Below are positions 58,888 through 64,000 of a stretch of DNA of 64,000 nt, piece by piece. The position numbers and the translations under genes were made by a program. The stretch comes from Candidatus Pacearchaeota archaeon (GTDB lineage Archaea; Nanobdellota; Nanobdellia; UBA10117; JAFCGA01): the NCBI GenBank assembly GCA_017608345.1, contig JAFCGA010000007.1:1-64000 (forward strand). The letters run 5' to 3'. How positions within the stretch are numbered: the stretch's first letter is position 1; each line of letters starts with the position of its first letter. The notes beneath the pieces were generated by a model. The model was not told the origin of the DNA. It saw nothing but the letters and a program-made list of their open reading frames with translations, and ran no database searches.

Positions 58888-60732
58888 ATGAAATTCGGAG
58901 AGGTAAATTATTGGCATTCTATGGATAGACAGGCTGCTCAGAATATGAACGCTTCTCCTTCGAAAATAGGTATTTCTACGCCACCAATGAAAGATCAACT
59001 GCAGTCGCTAAAAACAAGAATATTTCAAGGTGCTCAGACTGTCGAGCTTGGCTTTTTGGGACGCGGAAAGGGAAGCATGGCTCAAGGCTCAACCACTCCA
59101 GGAATGTATGGAAAAGATGAACGCCAAGCCATGAAAGAAATGGCTAAAGTTAATAAAGTAAATCTCCAGACACATGCAACGCTCCAGGTTGGAAGTTTAA
59201 GCGGATTCGGTGGGCGAGAGGAGACTTTTAGCGAAGACGTTAGGAACCAGAATATAACTGAAGTCAAGCGCACTATGGACTTCGCTGCAGATGTAGCAGA
59301 AGGTGGATCAGTTACAGTCCATACTGGAGAATTCCCCCGAAGTATTTCTGAACAAGAATATGGAAAAGACTTTGAGAGTTATCCTGGCGAATCAGAAAAA
59401 GCAATTTTATACTTAGTCGACAAGAACACTGGTCAGATGATAAATGCTATACGTAAAGATCAAACGATTTATGCACCGAAGTTTGATGAAGAGGGGAATC
59501 CAGAATGGGATGCTGAGAAAAAAGAATTCAAACTTGTACCCCGAACTTATGCTTATTACAAAGAAACGGCGGATGATTACAATAAAGAACATGCTGAGGA
59601 GATAGCAAAAAACCCGGATGAAGAAAGACATGCTGAAAAGCTGATGTTCAAAGATGTTATTAAAATGAAAGAGGATAACGCTCGTGCGTGGGGAGAAGGT
59701 TATCAAATGCGCGTAGAAGAGCACTTGAAAGAGCAAGAAGATCTTAAGAAAGCGCTAAAAATATACGAAGAACGAGAAGCTGATGTACCTGAGCACCGTA
59801 GGAAGGAACTCGAACAAGACTTTCCAACCGACAATCAAGGAATACTACCGCCTAAAAAACAATTACCTTCACAATATATTCGAGAAAAATTAGAAGGGAT
59901 TCAGAAGCAAATCTTAAATGACCAAGATATGGCTATAACCCATAGAGAACAATCTGCGGAGCTCAAGCAGAAAAGAGATAATGCTATTCCCATCGCCGAA
60001 TATGCGACTAAGAAAACTTCTGAATCGCTTGCAGACTTAGGTATATATGCTATGAAAAAAACAGAGTCTCAAAAACTACCTAGACCTTTATTCATAGCAC
60101 CGGAGAACATGTTCCCGGAAGGCGGATATGGATCTCATCCAAGTGAGATAAGATCAATAATCACTAAAGCTAGAAACGAGATGACTGCACAACTAAAAGA
60201 AAAAAAAGTTAGCGAATGGAAAGCAAGGCAGCTTGCAGATAAACATATAAAATCAACGTTCGATATCGGACATGCATATACTTGGAAGAAGTTCTTCAAG
60301 ACAAAACCCGGAGAAACTGAAGTTGAGCATGCGAAACGATTTGATAAATGGGTAATTGGCGAAGCTGAGAAACTACAAAAAGAGGGGATAATTGGTAAGA
60401 TTCATCTTTCTGATAACTTTGGTTATTATGATGAGCATACAACTCCGGGGCAAGGAAACGTACCAATGAATGATTTTTTCCAGAGAATGAGAAAAGCGGG
60501 ATATGACGGTCCGATGATCGTCGAGCCAGATCATAAAGATCATCTATCTTGGACTGGCGCCATGAGAACTTTACAATCTCCAGTTTATCGAATTGATAGA
60601 ACTTCTCAAACCTGGACAGATATCGAAGGATCTTATTTCGGGCAAACTCGAGCACCGTCTTACTTAGTTGGCGAAGGCGTTGTCCCCGACGCCAAAGAGT
60701 GGACGCTTTGGAGTGGAATACCTTTAGAATAA
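58888..60732 (+). CDS. AP-endonuclease/xylose-isomerase-like TIM barrel with large insertion
   Basis: The 614-residue protein has barrel signatures at both ends: QGAQTVELGFLGRG, VNLQTHATLQVGS, SVTVHTGEFPRS, then FDIGHAYTWK, GKIHLSDNFGYYDEHTTPGQ and GYDGPMIVEPD, with the His/Asp/Glu metal ligands of the endonuclease IV/sugar isomerase superfamily. About 200 residues of charged helical sequence (about 190-400) are inserted between strands. Endonuclease IV proper is about 280 residues. Nuclease or isomerase action cannot be decided. It is the third gene of the group. Confidence 0.8.
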   Translation: MKFGEVNYWHSMDRQAAQNMNASPSKIGISTPPMKDQLQSLKTRIFQGAQTVELGFLGRGKGSMAQGSTTPGMYGKDERQAMKEMAKVNKVNLQTHATLQVGSLSGFGGREETFSEDVRNQNITEVKRTMDFAADVAEGGSVTVHTGEFPRSISEQEYGKDFESYPGESEKAILYLVDKNTGQMINAIRKDQTIYAPKFDEEGNPEWDAEKKEFKLVPRTYAYYKETADDYNKEHAEEIAKNPDEERHAEKLMFKDVIKMKEDNARAWGEGYQMRVEEHLKEQEDLKKALKIYEEREADVPEHRRKELEQDFPTDNQGILPPKKQLPSQYIREKLEGIQKQILNDQDMAITHREQSAELKQKRDNAIPIAEYATKKTSESLADLGIYAMKKTESQKLPRPLFIAPENMFPEGGYGSHPSEIRSIITKARNEMTAQLKEKKVSEWKARQLADKHIKSTFDIGHAYTWKKFFKTKPGETEVEHAKRFDKWVIGEAEKLQKEGIIGKIHLSDNFGYYDEHTTPGQGNVPMNDFFQRMRKAGYDGPMIVEPDHKDHLSWTGAMRTLQSPVYRIDRTSQTWTDIEGSYFGQTRAPSYLVGEGVVPDAKEWTLWSGIPLE

Positions 60733-60828
60733 GTTAGTTTACCTGAGTAGTTACTAAATTATAAAAGGGTGTAAGGTTATTTCTTACCTATAACGCGAAT
60801 TGTTATACGTGAGGGGCAAATTCGCGAA

Positions 60829-60849
60829 CTACATAGACGCTCTATGTAG
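60829..60849. repeat. Perfect 9-bp hairpin with CGC loop
   Basis: CTACATAGA-CGC-TCTATGTAG lies about 40 bp after the expected transcription start (TATA box ATTATAAAA, about 60758-60766) of the nucleotidyltransferase gene. It makes the upstream part of that frame look like leader rather than coding. Confidence 0.65.
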
Positions 60850-60871
60850 CGAAAAAAACTCGCGCAATGTA

Positions 60872-61687
60872 GTGAAATTTAAGATCCCTATTCGAAAAAC
60901 TAATGAGCACAAGTATAATCCAGCACATATCAAGCTAGCTAGGAGATTTGCGAAGAAAGTGTATCGAGAATTAGGAGATTTTATCGTAGCGCTTACGCTA
61001 TTTGGTTCTGCTGCTAGAGGACAGAGCAAGAAAAACAGCGATATAGATATTCTTGTGATTGTTGATGATATTCACGTAAAATTAGATAGAGAAATCGTCG
61101 AGACATATAGAATAATAATCGCTAAAGCGGCTGCAGATATCGATCCTAAGCGATTGCATGTTCAGACAATGGCTTGGAGTGCCTTCTGGGAATATGTGCG
61201 AGCTGGCGATCCAGTAGCAATTAATATTCTTCGAGATAGCATTGCGCTAATCGATATAGGTTTCTTCGATCCAATGCAGATCTTATTAAGCGCAGGCAGA
61301 ATTCGCCCGACTGTTGAATCAATATGGACTTATTTTGCTCTGGCTCCAGCGTCGATGCAGAGAGCTAAAACGCATATAGATATGGCAATCGTCGATCTTT
61401 ATTGGGCAGCTATTGATTCTGCGCACGCTGCTTTGATGAGCTTGGGTGAAATTCCTCCTTCTCCTTCCCACGTAGCTGGAATAATTGAAGAGAAGTTAGT
61501 GAAACCCGGGCACGTAACGCAGAAATACGCTGATATCATGCGACATTTATATGAAATTTCTAAGAGAATATTGCATCGAGAATCTTCAGGTTTAGATGGC
61601 GCGACTTATGATAGATATAAGCGACTTGCGGATAGCTTCGTTGAAGTTATGAAAAAATTCATAGACAGCAGACACGTTACTAGCTAG
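60872..61687 (+). CDS. Nucleotidyltransferase with C-terminal HEPN-like domain (1)
   Basis: From GTG 60872 (VKFKIPIRKTNEHKYN) this gives 271 residues; GTG 60809 and TTG 60800 are in frame but the hairpin lies between. The nucleotidyltransferase motif LFGSAARGQSKKNSDIDILVIVDD is intact (GS, DxD). The C-terminal helical part (TYFALAPASMQRAKTHIDMA, DLYWAAIDSAHAALMSLGEIPPS) resembles HEPN. MNT and HEPN are separate proteins in toxin-antitoxin pairs; here they are fused. A second relative starts at 62525. Activity unknown. Confidence 0.75.
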   Translation: MKFKIPIRKTNEHKYNPAHIKLARRFAKKVYRELGDFIVALTLFGSAARGQSKKNSDIDILVIVDDIHVKLDREIVETYRIIIAKAAADIDPKRLHVQTMAWSAFWEYVRAGDPVAINILRDSIALIDIGFFDPMQILLSAGRIRPTVESIWTYFALAPASMQRAKTHIDMAIVDLYWAAIDSAHAALMSLGEIPPSPSHVAGIIEEKLVKPGHVTQKYADIMRHLYEISKRILHRESSGLDGATYDRYKRLADSFVEVMKKFIDSRHVTS

Positions 61688-62348
61688 TCGCTGTCGCTGC
61701 TTGTGGTTGAGGCTGTGGTGCGTATGCTTCTGCAGCAGTTGCTGTGGTTGTTGCTTGTGGTTCTTGAGGTGCGTATGCTTCTGCAGCAGTTGATATATAT
61801 TTTTTAATTTTGTCTTTGCTGTATTCTAATCTTTTAGGAAGCACTATTTTAATAAAATCAACCATAAGCTGCTTAAATCTAAGTGGCACTCCTGCGCTAT
61901 AATATTCTGCTTCAGCTTTATTAACTCCGAAACTAGGTGCCACAGCCAAGAGAACATCAGCATTAATTTTCTTTTCATCCGAGATCATTTCAGATAAGCC
62001 AGCATACTGCAGGATTTCCTTTACATCTTCGTCTTGTGAATCTTGTATCGTCTTAGTCATTCCAACTGACATTAAAAGACCCTGTAATTCAGAACCAGAT
62101 AATGCATCGATCTTTGTATTTAGTTCTTCTTGATTCTGCAAGATATATTGCATTAATGCAGAATTAACTAGAGAATAACGCTTATTAGCACCACTCAGTG
62201 CTATATCTGGAGTTACTCCGCGATAATCAAGCGGTGCAGAGAGCTGGCTAAGGGTTTCCCTCAGAGTTGGATCCCAGGGATCTTCCTTTATAGCGGAAAT
62301 AAGGTTCTTAGTAGTTCCAGCTAATTGTAATAGTTGATCAAGTGTCAT
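61680..62348 (-). CDS. Hypothetical protein with Ala/Pro/Gln repeat tail
   Basis: The 222-residue protein is helical and acidic (about 1-180), with a C-terminal tail in which AAEAYAPQ occurs twice. The DNA there has two identical 25-bp copies at 61717-61741 and 61768-61792, 51 bp apart. It lies between the two nucleotidyltransferase genes on the other strand. No family recognised. Confidence 0.65.
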   Translation of the reverse strand: MTLDQLLQLAGTTKNLISAIKEDPWDPTLRETLSQLSAPLDYRGVTPDIALSGANKRYSLVNSALMQYILQNQEELNTKIDALSGSELQGLLMSVGMTKTIQDSQDEDVKEILQYAGLSEMISDEKKINADVLLAVAPSFGVNKAEAEYYSAGVPLRFKQLMVDFIKIVLPKRLEYSKDKIKKYISTAAEAYAPQEPQATTTATAAEAYAPQPQPQAATATS

Positions 62349-62524
62349 AATATACTACTTTTTAGTGGTTTTATAAAGGTTTCGATTGCTCAGTCTGCTG
62401 ATTTAGCACCCATACATAAGCTTTAAACAACTCAAAAGCCGGTCTCAAAGTCCTTTCGAGAGTTTAAGGCTCGCATTCGCAAACCTTAAATAATCTTCGA
62501 AGTATATACTCAATGATATAGACG

Positions 62525-64000
62525 ATGGTTAATTCTCTACCCCCTACGCCGAAAACTATGCCTCCTAACGCTAAAAAGGAGCTAGAAAAGCGAGCTGAGC
62601 TAGCTAAGAAAATGCGGAAATCAATGGACGCTATGAAGAAGAAAGCTACTGGTTTCAAAAAGCAAGTTCTATCAAAATATAAAAAAGAATTAATCGGAAT
62701 TCTAATTTTACCGCCAAAAGAGCCTCAGGCTTCAACAGATTTGCTTGTTGTGGTCGATTTCAAGAACGCTAAGGACCTACGGGACAAGTTCGAGAAGAAG
62801 CGGAAATTCGAGGACACGATTTGGACTATTGGAGATAAAACTATTGGGAAGATTGCACGTCCGCCATTCAACGAAGAAACCCGCGGCATAAGGATTAATT
62901 GCGTGCTAATTGATGAAATCTGGGATATGTGTACTAAAGGAAAGTACGAAATTCTTAAACTATTAACTCTCGGAGTACCTATTTTCGATATAGGCTGGAT
63001 AGGTGCTATGCGAGCATTAGAAATACATAAAATGCGCGTGCTAGAAAAATTCGAGAAGTACGTAATCGCTTACGTAATGACTGGCTCGATGGTTCGAGGA
63101 GATACAGTCAAGGGGTCTGATGTTGACGCGTTCATAGTCATTGATGATACCGACGTTACTCGAATGACTTCTGCTGAGCTTAAAGCTAAACTTCAGCAAA
63201 TCATACTCGGAATGGCTAGCGAAGCTGCAATGCAAGCTGGCGTTGAGAACAAACTAAACGTGCAAATTTGGGTTCTAACAGATATGTGGGATTCCATAAA
63301 GAACGCTCATCCAGTTATATTCACTTCCTTGCGGGACGGCATTCCGCTATACGACAGAGGTATGTTTGTTCCATGGAAGATGCTGCTGAAGAAAGGAAAA
63401 ATATCGCCTACACCTGAAGCAGTTGATAATTATATGAAATCAGGTAAGCAAATGCTAGAAAGAACTCGCCTAAAGCTCCGAGAAATGGCTATTGAAGATT
63501 TCTTCTGGGCAACTTCGTTACCATCTCAAGGCGCACTTATGCTTGCTGGTTTTCCACCGCCAACTCACAAAGAACTAGCTCCTCAGATGAGAGAGCACTT
63601 TGTCAAACCCGGACTAATTGAAGAAAAGTGGATTAAAATATTAGAAAAGAATGTTCAAACTAGAAAAAAGATCGAGCACGGAGAGATTAAAACCGTCGAT
63701 CCGAAGTATATCAGCGAGCAATTAGAAGCTTCTGAGAAATATCTAAAACGCTTGGAGAAACTATTCACACAGCTAGAAAAGGAAAAAATCTCTGAGGAAG
63801 CCGCAGATTTATATGAAAAGAGCATGGAAGACATACAAGCTGCTCTGAAGATGGTGGGAATCAAAGTTACTAAAAAGAACGCTTTGAAAATGCTACAGCA
63901 AGAACTTGTCGATAAAAAATTAGCACCATCCCGATATAAAGATGTGCTATCTCTGGTCTTCGAAATTAAAGATAGCTTAAAAACCAGCAGACAAGAACTT
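62525..64000 (+). CDS. Nucleotidyltransferase with C-terminal HEPN-like domain (2), 3' end outside window
   Basis: From ATG 62525 (TATATA at 62503-62508, so leaderless) 492 codons are open to the window edge. A basic coiled N-terminus and a separate alpha/beta domain (DLLVVVDFKNAKDLRDKFEK) are followed by the nucleotidyltransferase motif VMTGSMVRGDTVKGSDVDAF. A HEPN-like helical part (AIEDFFWATSLPSQGALMLA, GFPPPTHKELAP, with RKKIEH as an RxxxxH candidate) and a long coiled C-terminus come next. It aligns with the 60872 gene over the central and HEPN parts but has longer extensions at both ends. Confidence 0.8.
   Translation, partial: MVNSLPPTPKTMPPNAKKELEKRAELAKKMRKSMDAMKKKATGFKKQVLSKYKKELIGILILPPKEPQASTDLLVVVDFKNAKDLRDKFEKKRKFEDTIWTIGDKTIGKIARPPFNEETRGIRINCVLIDEIWDMCTKGKYEILKLLTLGVPIFDIGWIGAMRALEIHKMRVLEKFEKYVIAYVMTGSMVRGDTVKGSDVDAFIVIDDTDVTRMTSAELKAKLQQIILGMASEAAMQAGVENKLNVQIWVLTDMWDSIKNAHPVIFTSLRDGIPLYDRGMFVPWKMLLKKGKISPTPEAVDNYMKSGKQMLERTRLKLREMAIEDFFWATSLPSQGALMLAGFPPPTHKELAPQMREHFVKPGLIEEKWIKILEKNVQTRKKIEHGEIKTVDPKYISEQLEASEKYLKRLEKLFTQLEKEKISEEAADLYEKSMEDIQAALKMVGIKVTKKNALKMLQQELVDKKLAPSRYKDVLSLVFEIKDSLKTSRQEL

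Noticed and set aside
61717-61792. Two 25-bp copies as a mobile repeat
   Set aside because: They are in frame and encode the repeated AAEAYAPQ tail of the 222-aa protein, so a coding repeat explains them.
1-64000. CRISPR arrays or cas genes
   Set aside because: No series of equal direct repeats with unique spacers and no recognisable Cas protein was seen on either strand.
1-64000. Insertion sequences, integrases or prophage genes
   Set aside because: No transposase, integrase or capsid-type protein is recognisable; the hairpin blocks have no gene of their own.

Overview
The window is a gene-dense stretch (about 80 protein genes, most spacers under 150 bp) of an archaeal genome, most likely a DPANN archaeon of the Woesearchaeota/Pacearchaeota type. 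Archaeal markers are Taw1 (wyosine base synthesis), RtcB with archease, ABCE1, ribosomal proteins S8e and L37e, an LSm protein, a TrmB regulator, a TFB-type zinc ribbon, a DUF63 membrane protein and intron-bearing tRNA genes. DPANN-like features are the many short orphan proteins, Rab-like GTPase, class II LysRS, HEPN-type nucleotidyltransferases and a histone-fold protein with a long tail. The lineage is an inference from gene content. Many lead genes have an A/T-rich TATA box about 25-30 bp before the start codon (leaderless mRNA); genes inside operons often have GGAGG-like sites or overlap as ATGA/TAATG.

Layout. 1-8 kb: CoaE-like kinase, B12 radical SAM protein, RHH protein, Taw1, Trm112-like protein, tRNA-Ser, Rab-like GTPase, CTP synthase. 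8-15 kb: orphan genes, a structured leader followed by archease / membrane protein / RtcB / membrane peptide, and a large surface protein. 15-23 kb: tRNA thiolase, then an iron-sulfur operon (ArsR regulator, cupin, IscS, IscU) with a palindromic operator, a short ferredoxin, a double thymidine-kinase-like protein and a DsbD-like protein. 23-33 kb: two tandem primase-like proteins, then cysK, tRNA-Cys, an orphan and cysS, followed by redox genes including a broken thioredoxin reductase. 33-44 kb: histone-fold protein, phosphomannomutase-like HAD, PolX, a GHKL ATPase pair, lysS with tRNA-Lys upstream, TrmB, LSm/L37e and S8e. 44-54 kb: MFS transporter, NDK, ABCE1, dCTP deaminase, a stand-alone TFB zinc ribbon, an NrdD-like protein fused to a winged helix, CBS and SPFH proteins. 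54-64 kb: PHP, DUF63, DJ-1, a three-gene group ending in an AP-endonuclease-like TIM barrel, and two MNT-HEPN proteins.

Most unusual observations. (1) All three tRNA genes carry extra sequence at non-canonical places (D-loop, T-loop, between D and anticodon arms), and two sit directly by the gene for their cognate synthetase. (2) Two homologous, ungapped 83-nt elements start immediately after the stop codons of iscU and of the mini zinc ribbon; paired differences between them support a conserved RNA fold. (3) A class III ribonucleotide reductase homologue keeps an ATP cone but lacks the catalytic Cys and glycyl-radical site and carries an N-terminal winged helix, suggesting a nucleotide-sensing regulator. 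(4) Two adjacent primase-superfamily-like proteins and a thymidine-kinase-like duplication suggest unusual nucleotide or replication biology. (5) Perfect hairpins, mostly with 3-nt loops, are scattered through spacers and also occur inside the tRNA-Cys gene.
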